DNA of 64,000 nt from Vandiemenella viatica (Eukaryota; Arthropoda; Insecta; Orthoptera; Morabidae), in the NCBI GenBank assembly GCA_031002005.1, contig CM061919.1, positions 220,904,739 through 220,968,738 of the forward strand. Reading direction: 5' to 3'. Below the pieces are notes generated by a model that saw nothing but the letters and a program-made list of their open reading frames with translations, searched no databases and was not told the DNA's origin. The stretch's first letter is position 1. The number at the start of each line of letters is the position of its first letter. Position numbers and translations under genes: made by a program. Shown piece by piece: positions 11,400-22,779 of this stretch.

Positions 11400-11710
11400 C
11401 TAAGTGCTAACAGTAAAAATTCCGTGTGATCGTAATGTCCTGATGGCAGGGTTTCTATTGACAGCGCTTACCACCCCTGTCGTAGCCGCCTTAACCTAAC
11501 CCGGAAATCCTGCCGTGTACAGGGAACCTGCAGCTGAATATGGAATCCGAACCACGGAAGCGTTCTGGCGTAAATCACATTACACAGCAAGCTGTGCCAG
11601 AGGTAAAGGTCATATTAAGGGCATATGAAAATCCCTGCCGAGACAGGGATTCGAACCAGGGACCTATTTATTTCCAGACGCATTAATCACTGAACTAACA
11701 GACCGCTCAG
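11400..11710 (-). repeat. tRNA-derived SINE-like repeat
   Basis: On the minus strand, starting near 11710, the sequence reads 'gttagttcagtgattaatgc' (A-box-like) and then GGTTCGAATCC (an exact B box) at about 11650. A non-tRNA body runs down to about 11400. The arms do not pair as a functional tRNA. Its body differs from the common SINE family of this window. Confidence 0.55.
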
Positions 11711-12940
11711 TGCTAATGGATATGTGCTCACATTATTTTTCGTTCAAAGGCGCAGCAATCGGAGGTAAATTAAAATTATTCATTCCGTTTTGGATTTATA
11801 AGTCGGCGTTTCTAGATCTTTTTTATGCACTTGAAACAAAAGAAGAATTTAATTATTTGAGGGTTGCGATGTCAGGTATGCTTGGCTTCAGTGGCAACGA
11901 CCTTTCATCCAGTTGACCTCCAGCAAGACTCAAAGTTAATAACCGTGGGTAAGACCCACTTGAGGATTTAACGTTTCATTACCTGTTACAGATGTTGTTT
12001 CGCAGCGGGACACCAAAATAACAGATGTCTTTATCCAACGCAGAGGATCTACAATGTCCTAGAAAAAAATATTACTAAAATATGATAATCATGATTCACT
12101 GCAAGAGAGGGATAAATAGGATGCTTACCAACATAAATGATAAATCGCTTGGGTAGAGGAAAAACTACAGCTTACGGAAGCCGGCAGATGTACCAAAATA
12201 GGAAACGAATTTTTGGGTCTATTCTTTGAATCAGTAGGAAGTTACATATTTACTTACATTGTGCACCCAATACTCAGGGTCGTGCGCATATTCATCACGA
12301 GGGCTGCATCAAAATCGCAGAGTTTGACTTTTCCTTGTTTCTATACTTCCTGTGTCTATTCCGACGTCTGCTACGAATTCAGCCAGCCAGCTAGCTTCAG
12401 ATGGTGCAAGTTCCATAGTGTCACCCTGAATGTGTGGTCATCTTGTGGCGTCGCTACCTAAATACCTTAACAGACAATCTAGTAAATATCTGAGGTGAAA
12501 ATTAGTGGAAGCGGGTTGTATGGATCCAGATGTCACTGAAACTTGTTACGATTTCTATATTTTTATAAGTATGTCCATCTCCACGTAAATGCAGAAAATA
12601 AGTGCTTTCTTTCTAATCTTCAACGAATTAACTTAAATTTCTTCAGCAACATCTCTCATTGCAATGAGAAATAATACCAAACTAAAAAAAAAACAACATT
12701 TAAACGCACCTAAATCAATGGGAGCTGCCGTCATTCGAAATGGTTAGTAAGACACTTCATCGTTAAAGCATTTATCTATTAACACATTAATGAAAAATGA
12801 ATCTGCTTATTTCCCGTAAAGAACTTAGTCAAACAACAATTTCTGGTTTCAAAACATTATTATAATAAACAACGATCATAGAGTCATTTTTTAAAAACAA
12901 ATACCAGAGTAGCTTTGCTAGTTTAGAGAATTTTGGTTAA
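11711..12940. other. Anonymous stretch
   Basis: No recognisable gene or repeat. A plus-strand frame at 12213-12461 has no known motif. Confidence 0.5.
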
Positions 12941-13080
12941 AGATTTCTCAGGCGTGCAGCCGGGTCAATTGATCAAAGATGTACGAATTTTTGATGGCGT
13001 AACATGCCATCATCTTCAGGTAGCGTCCACTGGTCGGCGTGAGGAGCGCAGTCCTGGACGCGACTGCTTTAGAGAATTTT
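12940..13080 (-). repeat. Retroelement tail with hammerhead-like hairpin
   Basis: On the minus strand (about 13018 to 12980) CTGAAGA is followed by a perfect 7-bp stem, TGATGGC/GCCATCA, with a 7-base loop, and then AAAA. CUGANGA-stem II-GAAA is the hammerhead ribozyme core, so this resembles one with the GAAA changed to AAAA. Such motifs are known in Penelope-like elements and related repeats. Family assignment here is inference. Confidence 0.4.
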
Positions 13081-14106
13081 ATTGACTTGATTCGGCAGTG
13101 CTCAGCCGATTTTTTGGTGTACCTAATTAATCGAGAGGACAGCTATCATGGAAGAAAAGTATTAGTTCCAAGTTTTTCATTCTGAAACAGTAAAAAAAAT
13201 AGTAATAATGATAAATTACCCCACGTCTAAGGTAGTATATGCGTCAACATTCAAGCGCTCATACTTTACCGTATATCGATTTAAAACTGTAATGGTGGGC
13301 TTTAAAGCTGTTAAAAATGCCACCATTTTAAGAGAAGGGTTTGCAGATTTGTTTGCTTGCACAGGACTCGAATTTCTGTATTTATATTCCTGTTCTCTGT
13401 ACTTTAATTTTGTTTTTACGTATAAACTTGAGAAATGATGAGAATTTTTGTCTAGTGATGTATGGAGTACTAAAAAATATTATCTACACCTCTCTGCTTA
13501 TGATGCTATCACGTCGGATCTTGACAGTCTTAACGAGAATGAAGATATGGTGTCCATGAACACGCTAGTAAAACACATTTCTCAATTTCAAGGCTATCCT
13601 TCCAGTGTCGTCACAAACAAAATTGATTATGGCAGAGGAACCCACCGTGTTAATATCCATCGTCTTTGATGTCCACAGCGAATGGACATTCACGCGGTGG
13701 TATTAAATTTCGAGGCGGACAACTTAATGAACCTGTACGGGAGACTACTCTAGCCTCTTCATTAACACTGCCTTGAACTTATCAGAGGTAACACAACAAA
13801 AACTGCAGTGTTGAAGGTCAACTGAAATACTGAACGACATGCTGAACACTTGTTATAGCCTTTTTTTTTAAAAAAAATATTTTACCTTCAACGGTGAGAT
13901 TTAATTCTATTTTCTGAACCACTCTACCATTCTTACCCGAAATAATTATCTGTAATGTTCATGCTAACGATTTTGATACTCTCTGAACTTTTATAAAATT
14001 TTAAGTGATTTTTCTATACTGTGAAAACAGTTCAGCTAAAACTGGAAGGACCAAATTTTAATTGTTTTTTCCTTATTTAAAACAAATTTTTACAACTCTC
14101 AGTAAG
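13081..14106. other. Anonymous stretch
   Basis: No recognisable gene or repeat. Confidence 0.5.
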
Positions 14107-14108
14107 TA

Positions 14109-14490
14109 CAGGGTGATTCAAAATCACCCTGTACTTACTTGGCCACCTCGTTCACCAGATTTAACCCCATGTGGTTTTTTTCTGTGGGGTTACATCAAGG
14201 ATCAAGTTTTTCTTCCTCCTCTACCTGCGACTATCCCGCAACTAAGAGAACGGATCAGGGCCGCCTTTCTAAACATTTCTGATGACATGCTGCGTCGCGT
14301 GGGGGATGAAATGGACTATCGCATAGATGTGTGCAGAGTGACACAGGCCGCACATATCGAATATTTTTAATGGATGTAAAAAAAACTTGATGAGTTTCTT
14401 TACACATCAAAATAAGTTTCAAATTCGTATCTCAATTGTGCTAAGTGTAGGAATTTTTTGAAATCCTGACAATCATTTTGAATCACCCTG
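14109..14490 (+). mobile_element. Deleted mariner-like element (382 bp)
   Basis: The left tip CAGGGTGATTCAAAAT matches the right tip in reverse complement (ATTTTGAATCACCCTG). TA dinucleotides flank both ends (14107-14108, 14491-14492), as in Tc1/mariner insertions. The interior retains only the end of the transposase. Directly after the left tip the sequence folds back on itself: 14104-14136 forms a near-perfect hairpin of about 15-bp arms. Confidence 0.8.
14140..14370 (+). pseudogene. Mariner-like transposase C-terminal remnant
   Basis: The frame reads WPPRSPDLTPCGFFLWGYIK, then LPPLPATIPQLRERIRAAF and DEMDYRIDVCRVTQAAHIEYF. This is the C-terminus of a widespread insect Tc1/mariner-superfamily transposase. 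In the family the block reads 'PDLTPCDFFLWG', and the residue after Cys is the last catalytic Asp. Here it is Gly, so the active site is lost even in the surviving piece. The earlier two thirds of the gene are deleted. Confidence 0.8.
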
Positions 14491-14492
14491 TA

Positions 14493-15307
14493 TATTTTGT
14501 TTCTGACTATCTGCGTAGAAGAAGGAGATTGTGGCTCAAGTAACAACACGTAACTGATACTATGACACATATTCCCACGCATAGAGTTGTACTGCCGAAT
14601 CAGTTGGCTCCGGTCTTGGTAAACGTGTCAACGAGGTGTTGGTTCGAGTCATGTCATGGGCACATGAGGATTTAATTTTGGTGCTGTCATTCCTTGAATG
14701 CAAGGAAAAACAAATAAATTGAGCTAATGTACGTAGACTAAGATATTACAGTGAATAATGACATAAATGCTGAGATCAAACTTCAATACAATATAGAGTG
14801 CACAAAAAGTAGTTTGGATTATCGTTAATTTTTTGTATTTCTTATCGTGAATAGTTCTGAAGTCTATGCAGTTAGTGCAACTCTACACAGCCTTACGACA
14901 AACAAAAGTCTTTTTTGATGGCTCTGTAGGATCTAAATGAAATACAGAATCTCTATGGAACCGCTCAATTGTCGGTCGGTATGTCTGTCTGTTACAGGCT
15001 CATAAATTACGAACCTTTAACTCAGAACTTAAGATCCCAAATACTTTATGGTATAAAATTTAGAAAAATCATGAGGGTGGAAGTATTTATTTTTAAATTC
15101 GTTCTCTTTCTCAAACGAAAAACAATGAACGAATAAACTTCACCTTTTATCCCCGAAACAGCTGATACGTGCTTTCACAATTTTCAGCGATATGTAGTAT
15201 CCTCAGGATTATATCGAAAAAACTTAAGCAATCATTCTGGACTAATGACTGAGTGATCTTAACAAATTTTATTTTTCTGTAGATTCTTTTAGTTTGGTAA
15301 TCATAGA
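14493..15307. other. Anonymous stretch
   Basis: No gene is visible. The part around 14985-15100 ('gttacaggctcataaattac', 'gaacctttaactcag') resembles low-complexity tails seen next to Helitron-type repeats, but I cannot assign it. Confidence 0.45.
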
Positions 15308-15372
15308 CTACTGTTTGTGAAAATGACAGCTCCCAGAAGAATTGGTCTGAATCATTTCAAATCGGAGGATGT
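15308..15372 (+). repeat. Fragment related to the Tc1-like 5' end at 28153
   Basis: About 60 bp (shared words 'actgtttgt', 'agaa(t/g)gg(t)ctgaatca', 'atcgg') align with 28153-28212, just upstream of a Tc1-like transposase remnant. It is a terminal fragment of the same family. Confidence 0.5.
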
Positions 15373-15410
15373 GTGTAGCAGTTATCTTATATCTCTAAAC
15401 GAGAAATTCT

Positions 15411-15412
<2 letters not shown>

Positions 15413-15474
<62 letters not shown>
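15413..15474 (+). repeat. (TA)n microsatellite
   Basis: About 30 TA units at the edge of the Helitron-associated repeat. Confidence 0.95.
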
Positions 15475-15476
<2 letters not shown>

Positions 15477-15700
15477 GGATCTCGGAAACGGCTCTAACGA
15501 TTTGGATGAAATCTCATATTTAGTTAATGCTTTGTTTTTTAAGTATACCTAAATAGATGTCTTTCTCGCAAAAACGCTATTTCACGAAGAATCAGCAATT
15601 CTTGTATTTGGTATCTCGTAAACGGCTCTAACGCCATCTCGTAGATGTTTCAGGTATCACTAAGCTTACTGATGTTAGTTACGTTTCTCTTTGGTTTGAA
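15475..15700 (+). repeat. Left direct repeat flanking Helitron helicase
   Basis: About 220 bp with the words 'cggctctaacgatttggatg', 'catctcgtaga' and 'ttactgatgttagttacg' recurs in the same orientation at 16425-16640. A shorter internal repetition (the 'cggctctaac' core) is also present. The pair brackets the helicase remnant. Confidence 0.75.
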
Positions 15701-15960
15701 AAATGAACTCTTATATTTATAAAAGGATAAGTCATGTATACTAGCTGAGCAATGTGAATATTACCCATAGTATCGTGATCAGTCACCGAATGGTAATATA
15801 ATAATGTGGAAATAAATAAAGTACTTATTAATGAAAGGTATTTTATTTTGAAGAGTATCACTTTTACTGTAAAAACTCGTTCTCATTAAATACATGTTTA
15901 AAAAGTAGATATTTAAGAAATGTCGCCTTGTCAGATGTCATTTTTTCAATCTTCTTTACC

Positions 15961-16395
15961 TTATATAACTTCTTTGAAAACAACATTAATAGTTATAATG
16001 TGATCAACGTTGACTATTTGACCGTATGTGTCTACAACACAAATATAAATACTAATGAATCTACAAACTCGTGAAAAAGCCACGCATGGGTGTCCATACG
16101 AAAAAACAGGTTCTGATAAATACAATCCTGCCTTTTGAAACGTATGACCTTGTGCTTTATTAATGTTCATAGTGAAGGTTACTTCTGTTGAGAGTTGTTT
16201 TCTTATCATTTGGAAAGACACGGTTGGGTCAGAAGCTGTGAGGTTAATACAAGGTATGAGCGTAGTTTTATCGGAGTGAATGAATTTAGCACTGATGATG
16301 TACTCGTCTAAGTGAATTATCACTGATCTTGCATCATTAATAAATCCCTGTTTAGCATTAACGTTTCTATTTAACATAATAATAGCATTTTTCAT
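15961..16395 (-). pseudogene. Helitron PIF1-like helicase, C-terminal fragment
   Basis: This 144-codon minus-strand frame matches the C-terminal part of the helicase domain of Helitron RepHel proteins. IIMLNRNVNAKQGF is at residues 5-18, followed by an N-D-A-R sequence where the family has N-G-T-R. NINKAQGHTF at 77-86 corresponds to the conserved 'INKSQGQTF' helicase motif, and VAFSRV at 105-110 is motif VI with its arginine. NVVFKEVI ends the protein, as in the family. The Rep nuclease domain and N-terminal helicase motifs, including the Walker A site, are missing. The fragment is open end to end but is under a tenth of a complete protein. Confidence 0.85.
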
Positions 16396-16424
16396 TCAAA
16401 GCAATTTAAGAGGTTGTAAACCAG

Positions 16425-16640
16425 ACGATTTCGGAAGTGGCTCTAGCGATTTGGATGAAATTTCATATGTAGATAACGTTTTGCTTTTCAAGTTTGTAAC
16501 ACGATTTTACAAAAAATAGCAATTATTGTAACTGGTATTTCGGAAATGGCTCTAACCTCATCTCGTAGAAGTTTCAGGTACCAGTAAGCCTTCTGATGTT
16601 AGTTAAGGTTCTCTTGGGCTAGAGCAAGGAACTGTGTAAT
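16425..16640 (+). repeat. Right direct repeat flanking Helitron helicase
   Basis: This is the diverged partner of 15475-15700, in the same orientation ('tggctctagcgatttggatg', 'ttctgatgttagttaagg'). Confidence 0.75.
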
Positions 16641-16744
16641 TTAAAATGTTTAGGAAGCCTTCAAAAAAAACGTTTAACTTTAATAAAAATCTTGCATATT
16701 GAACAAAAATCGAAAGATGCCGAACGAAAATTGGTCACCCGGGT

Positions 16745-17325
16745 GCTAAGTTAGTAAGCGTGCAGAGAGATAGCGTGCACATAGGCCCAGCAGTTTAACT
16801 CCTTTGTGTCACCGGACAGGTCAACGTTACGCCTCGCTCAGTCGGTGAAGAGCCGTCGGATGAATTGGAAAAGTGGAAGGAAGTGCTGAAATGCCTAGTC
16901 GACGTCAAAGGGCGCAATGAGTGAGCTCAGACGCGGCAGGATTATTGATCTCGGGGAAACGGGCTTGTCGCCCCGTGACATGGAGTCTCGTACTGTGATG
17001 GGTGTGTGGAACCAGTGTATAGAAAAGGGTTGGGTACGGGACCACACAAAGCGACCACAGCGCGGGATGGCCGTCACTTCGTCCACGTGACCGTAATCGA
17101 CAGAACAGCTTCGTCCACAGTGGTAGCTCGACGTTAGAGCACTGCAACGGGGGTGGAGATGTGTGTGTAGGATTGTACTAGTGGCACGCCTGCCATTGGC
17201 CAGAAACCATCAACGAGAACTGCAACGAGAACGTAAACGCCGCCACTAGCGCGCTGAGTTGCAAAATGCAGTGCACTCGGACGAGTCCCTCTTTAACTTA
17301 TCCTACAGTGATGGCAATATTAAAT
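16745..17325 (+). pseudogene. Tc1-like transposase, N-terminal and central remnant
   Basis: Frame-shifted pieces read MPSRRQRAQ at 16891, then SELRRGRIIDLGETGLSPRD and VMGVWNQCIEKGW (paired helix-turn-helix region). VIDRTASSTVVARR and STATGVEM follow, and finally DESLFNLSYSDG near 17279-17314, which carries the second-block catalytic Asp of Tc1-like DDE transposases. Several shifts and stops separate these pieces and the C-terminus is absent. The sequence just upstream resembles the 5' part of the remnant at 28145. Confidence 0.75.
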
Positions 17326-17735
17326 TAACCTCTTATTCTCAACACACCCAATGCAACCTACATCCTTATGTATCTGCTTTGTATATCTTTATCTTCCTCT
17401 ATGGTTCTTCTCTCGAATTTTTCCTACATTGAGAAATTATTCAATCCTCAATGTATTATAATATGACTACCTATCGTATTTCTAATTTCTGTGAGTCATA
17501 TCCACGAATTGGTTTGCTTTTCAACATTTTCAAACGTGAAAAGAAAGTGAATATCAATTTCTAGATGAGAAATTTTATGACAAGTGGAAGTGTTATGTTG
17601 GTAGTTCGTCAAATTATTATAAAACATTTGACGTTCTCATATTAATGTATCTATATTTACATACTGACCAACATTATCAATGAATTTTAGAGTAAATGTT
17701 ACAAAAATTACTGTTTTCAAAATGAAGATAAAATA
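17326..17735. other. Anonymous AT-rich stretch
   Basis: Nothing recognisable. Confidence 0.5.
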
Positions 17736-18988
17736 CAGGGGGAGGACAAAATAATACGAACACCTATGAAATAATGGAAAATCTTTATTAATAGGGGGTT
17801 GGACCACCCTTTGACTGAAGTACAAATTTAATACGACGTGGGATAGATGCATAAATGTCATGGACAATATTTCCAGATACATTAAGCCATTCCTGCAGAA
17901 TGGTATCTAATTCTGAAAGGCTGGATGGAGGAGGAAATCTGGAACGAAGTTTGGACTCAAATATTCCTATAAATGTTCAATAATATTCAAGTCCGGAGAC
18001 TGAGGAGGCCAGGCAAGATGTTCAATTTCATCGTCATGGTCTTCGAACCATGCATGAAAACACCTAGCACACCTAGGGGCGTTGTTGTCTTGAAAAAGCG
18101 GTCACTCTCCAGGGAATACAGTCTGGACAAAAAGATGGACTTGATCCCATAGAATGTTTAGATAGTGATTGGATTTGATTCTACCGTGCAGAATAACAAG
18201 TGGTCCAAGACCGCACCAAGATATCGCACCCCATACCATAATGGAGCCACCCCCATGCTTCAAAGTCGGCAAGAGGCATTCAGGATTAAACGCTTCTCTG
18301 GGCGTTCTTCAGACATAAACGCGTCCGGTCGACTGAAAAAGGGTGAATGACGATTCATCTGACCATATTACCTGTTGCCACTGCTATGGGGACCAGCCTT
18401 TGTGATCTCTGCACCACTGGCGTTGCTTGAAAGCATTAGTTGCTGTCAGCAAGGGTTTATGAATTACCACTCTGCCATAAATGTTTGCAGCATGAAGGTT
18501 CCCTTTTTGACAGTTTTTGTTGAAACGGGGTCCTGGAGATGACTGTTCATTTCGGATGATATCTCGGATAACGATTGCTTGTGCTTTCGGGCTACTATGC
18601 GCTTCAAGACCCGTCTATCCCTATCAGTAAGCTTTGGCTTTTCGCCACTGTTGTGATTTTGAAGACGCCGTCTTACCCTCTTTCATGTATGCTGCCATAA
18701 CGGCTGACACCGTACTCCTTGCAAACCCCAAAAAACTTTGATGTTTCCGTAACCGATGCTCCACTTAAACGCGCCTCTTTGGAATTCTGACAGGTCTGAC
18801 ATTTCAACTTATCACAGACAGTTCGATAGACGCATGCAACGCAGGTGACTGCTGTTGAGAGACTGATACCTTCCTCTTCACGCTCACTAGGTGGCAGACT
18901 TCTGTTGCAAGTCGGCGCGGCTGTACTGCAGATATGAAATACGTTCATACTTTTTCACAGGTTTTCATATTATTTTGTCCTCCATCTG
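17736..18988 (-). mobile_element. Full-length Tc1/mariner element, D-36-E type
   Basis: The left tip begins CAGGGGGAGGACAAAATAAT and the right tip, in reverse complement, CAGATGGAGGACAAAATAAT. Similarity continues for about 35 bp. TA target duplications lie at 17734-17735 and 18989-18990. The length of 1253 bp is normal for an autonomous Tc1-like element, so this is a complete but mutated copy read from the minus strand. Confidence 0.88.
17800..18900 (-). pseudogene. Tc1-like transposase, degenerate
   Basis: On the minus strand FQDNNAPRCARCFHAWFEDH leads into HLAWPPQSPDLNIIEHL (about 18097-17970), the block with the second catalytic Asp and the final Glu. By hand count 36 residues separate that Asp (in DNNAP) from the Glu (in NIIE), against 34 in Tc1 itself. 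This spacing fits the DD36E group. A TAG stop directly follows EHL where the family has Trp. Upstream the frame is broken several times, though pieces such as WDQVHLFVQTVFPGE remain. It is not functional. Confidence 0.8.
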
Positions 18989-18990
18989 TA

Positions 18991-20414
18991 ATTGCATTCC
19001 AAAACGAATGCTGTGTTTTTGTACGCACATCATTTTATTGTTCACAGTGATTCAGTGCGCTAAGAAGCCGAACAAGGGATCGGAGAGGTACAACGGGGTA
19101 AAGCACGAGCCCGGACCTCCGCGTACCGGCCGTCCTAATTGCGATTTTTACGCGGTCTTCCGCAGCCATCAAGGTGAATATCGGGACTGCACTAATCTCC
19201 ACCTCATTTCACAAACAAAAATACACTTGAATAAATTCTCGAGCTCCCAGCCGCGTAAAAAACTCGCACATGTGGGTAGTTTCGAATGCATCTATCTTAG
19301 TCCTCATTTTCAGTCACAGATATCAGTGAATGATACACTTACCACACGCTGAATATAGTTACATGTTTCACAGACAGATGGTAACACTTCATGTTCCCAT
19401 AAGGTGGCAGCAGCCATAAAATACTTGGCGTCAGCAAGTGGATGCGGCCGTAAAACAAAATCTCCAAGTTTGACCATACCAACGGCGAGAAAAATCATCA
19501 AAGCCAGCCGACTCTAAATGGTTGGGAAAAGATTGTGAAGAATAAGAAAATCAGTTTATTATTACGACACACTTTTCGTATATACCAAAATTGTGCCTAA
19601 ATTAGTGAAATTACTTCAGTGGAGCTAATAATAATCTTCTCTCCACTACTGCAGACGGGAGAAGATGTGAAACAATGTGTAATGCATACATGACATTCTT
19701 CATATTTACTTCTCTCTATCATCGCACCAATACATTATAGTAGAACTACCATAAAAATATTAGATTATTAAAATTTAAAACCCAGAGACGTTTATCAAAC
19801 CAAGATACGGTCAGAAGCAAAAGAAATAATCACTTTATCTATTTGTTGAGTGATAAGGATGTATTCCTAATTCTTTTTATTCAAACAATATATGACACAC
19901 ATGAGACTAAGTAATACAACAGATAGTTATATATATTACACTGCTAACGTTTATGTTACAGTTTAAATTATATGTGTGAGATAATAATTATTTCTCATCC
20001 TTTACAAGCATACGAAATCGACAGTAATTATTTTAATCATAAGCAGAGATTTTAAAAATGGTACAACTTTAACGAGGAACCAGAAAGGGCCATCGTTAAT
20101 GAGGCAGAGGGCGTGTGGAGAAAGTAAGGAAGTCCCCTGATTGGAAGCAGAATCCAAGTAACGGTATCTCACTGGCCGTGGCGACACCTCGCACTACTCA
20201 TCAGCATACAATGCAATGCCCCCAGTGCCCCGCCCAACTCAGGCCCTCAGTGTGTCGTCTTGAGCCCGTTACCCTACGTAAACGATTAAGCAACTACGTT
20301 TAACATTCTCCACATCCCATCAGGAAACTAATGTCAATTATTAACCTAAAAAATACACCTAAAGCCAACTGCTTGATCCTCAGTCATTTGACCTAACGAT
20401 GGAAACGTTAAAAT
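18991..20414. other. Mostly anonymous stretch
   Basis: 19060-19240 is GC-richer and contains 'gcccggacctccgcgtaccg' and a segment resembling the middle of the common SINE ('aaggtgaatatcgggactg'). It may be a truncated SINE relative. The rest shows nothing. Confidence 0.4.
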
Positions 20415-21024
20415 TTCTTTCCTCAGGGCCCCGTTTGCTCAGTTAGTTCCGCGCTGTGAGGGTATCCAATGCTTACACAGGTTAGCCGGTTCGAATCCTG
20501 GTGGCGGAACGAATCTTCACTATCGTGACTTGACCGGGAGAAGTGATGGTGCACAATCCCTAATCACCAGACTGTGCGTCAAAGTCCTGGTTTAAATACC
20601 AAACGTCTCCGCAGTGGATATGGAGTGAGGGAATACCACGCTGTTAGTGGTGATCAGCCGTCGGTTGTATGGGGACGTTAAGCCTGGCGGTCCCTCCTTG
20701 TCTTTCGGATGAGTAGGCCTGAGTTAGTCAGCACCTGTTTCATCCTCACCCTTCTTTCATATCTAATCCACAAAATCCTACACTAAATACGCACACTATA
20801 ACAGTCAACAACACTTACGAAGGAAACGGAAAACCGGCCCAGAGGTTCCCATGGAGGGGACGCGGACAAGTCGTTCATTCAAGAAGAACTGCCCAGAAGA
20901 AGACCACAGAAGGATGGTCGAAACGTCGGCTGCACACATCATGACGCGGCGTCACCTGGACAGCCAAGAAACAACTGACTCTGGCCGAGGAAGCCTACGA
21001 TTGCAAAAAAAAAAAAAAAAAAAA
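20415..21024 (+). repeat. Long tRNA-derived SINE-like element with poly-A
   Basis: It starts with a tRNA-like head ('tgctcagttagttccgcgct' as A box, GGTTCGAATCC as B box at about 20488). A body of about 500 bp follows, ending in an A-run at 21006-21024. The final 130 bp contain a hairpin-like motif (20891-20927). Length is unusual for a SINE, so it may be a composite of two elements. Confidence 0.6.
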
Positions 21025-22779
21025 TTGTAATTCCAAGAGCTTTAATGAAAACGGATATTTAGTTGCGCTCTCATGTGATGCCTTTCCTAAAATGTTCAGC
21101 GACTGAATTTATTATTCAGTTGCTGAGCTATAGAATCTCAATTTGATCTGATTTTGATCATCGTTTTTAACCTGCAATATTTTTCATTTTGATCAACTTT
21201 CTCTGAAACTATTTAAGTGTATTTGGCTAACTTGAGACAAAGTTAAGCGTACTTGGACGATTTTTGGGCCCTCTGCAGCTAGAGTTTTCACGGATGACTA
21301 TCCGCAAGGTTTTATTTTTATTATTAACTAGTATCCTTGCTTCCTTGTCAGCGTTGACCTGTATGAAGTTTGTATTTTTGAACTGTAATATTAGCGGATG
21401 TTGTAGTTATGTTGAAATCCATTCTGGATCAGAATTCTTTGGTAATGTCCGCTCAAGTCTTGCGATTCGGATAAAAAAAAAATGCCCTCTATTTATCCGC
21501 TAACCATATAAATTTTTCGCTAAAGTTCTTGGCATTGTTATCTTTGTCAGCTGTATGGTTTTGAGGTAAAATTTTCAGCCATCACAATCGGACTTAGATG
21601 TTTTTCCTGTAGATAGCTATCAGAATTTGAAACTATAACAATTTTCGTTTAACCTCTCAACTGATCGGATAGTTTTAATTAATGCAAATGCAATACAAAA
21701 AGAAAAATGTCAACGACAATATTTATAGGATCCAACGAGTAAAATCCAAAGTCTGTTGTAAAAGAAACCCAAAGATTAATCTGATGCTTTCATGAAAAAA
21801 TAATTTTTGTAAACCACAAACAACGATAATAACATTAAAAAACTAGCACAATATTTTTTTGAATATCTAATCTTATACTAGTTTTAATTTTTGATGTAGT
21901 ATGCTACCCTTGTATTGTATTAAGAATCTTTGGTGTGCATCTTGTGAGGTTAGGAACAGATTGTCATTTCTGCTACCGGTTGATACGAAGTCGTAAAACC
22001 TATCGCAGAATTTAAGGTAGACAATAAGCTGTCTGACTGTGAAGACACCACTGAAATCGGTTCGGTAGTTTTGAGTGATGCCGTTTCAAACAAATAGACA
22101 GACAAAATCCGTTACAGATTAAGAGCCTCTATTTATGCCTCCACTGGCTGATAATTGCTTTTTAATATAATTGTAACTGAATAATAATTACGTGTGGTCG
22201 TAGTGACCCAATGGGAAATATACTTAGTACTTGCCAGGTGCTCTATTCTCCTATGACGTAGTGATCTAATATAACCGGGTAATCATACCAGGTAGCAGTG
22301 ACCTACAGTTATCTTGGAATCCGAAACACCGTGCATGTAATAAGCTTTTTTTAGGGCTTAGATCTCTTTTTTTATGTTTATTATCCAATAAGCATATTTA
22401 ACTTTACAAGATAATGTTGAATTTTACAAATCATAGCCTTCTGATTGTCATGGTTGAGGACAGCCCATTAGAGCCCCTCAGTAACTACATATCAGTGATA
22501 CAATAAATAGTTTATGCTAATAGTAAAAACAGTGTTATCAGTATTAAAACAGTAATAAAAAATTAAATGGAATTGAGTTAAGATTACACTTTTGTTCATG
22601 GAATATATTTAGTTTTGAGCGCTGAGGATAATCTTGTTCCACTGTTTGTGGTTTACTGGTTCATTTCTTCTTCAGAGTCACTGTTCAATAGATAAATGTC
22701 TTGAGGAAGGTTAGTCTAGTTTTACCCGTTATTTTTCTTAGCCCATAACATTGCGAATAAGGTACTGCATTCATTCGTT
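21025..22779. other. Anonymous AT-rich stretch
   Basis: No recognisable gene or repeat. Confidence 0.5.

Noticed and set aside
18891..19352. 153-codon plus-strand frame
   Set aside because: It starts inside the end of the Tc1-like element and crosses into SINE-like sequence; a frame spanning two unrelated repeats is not a gene.
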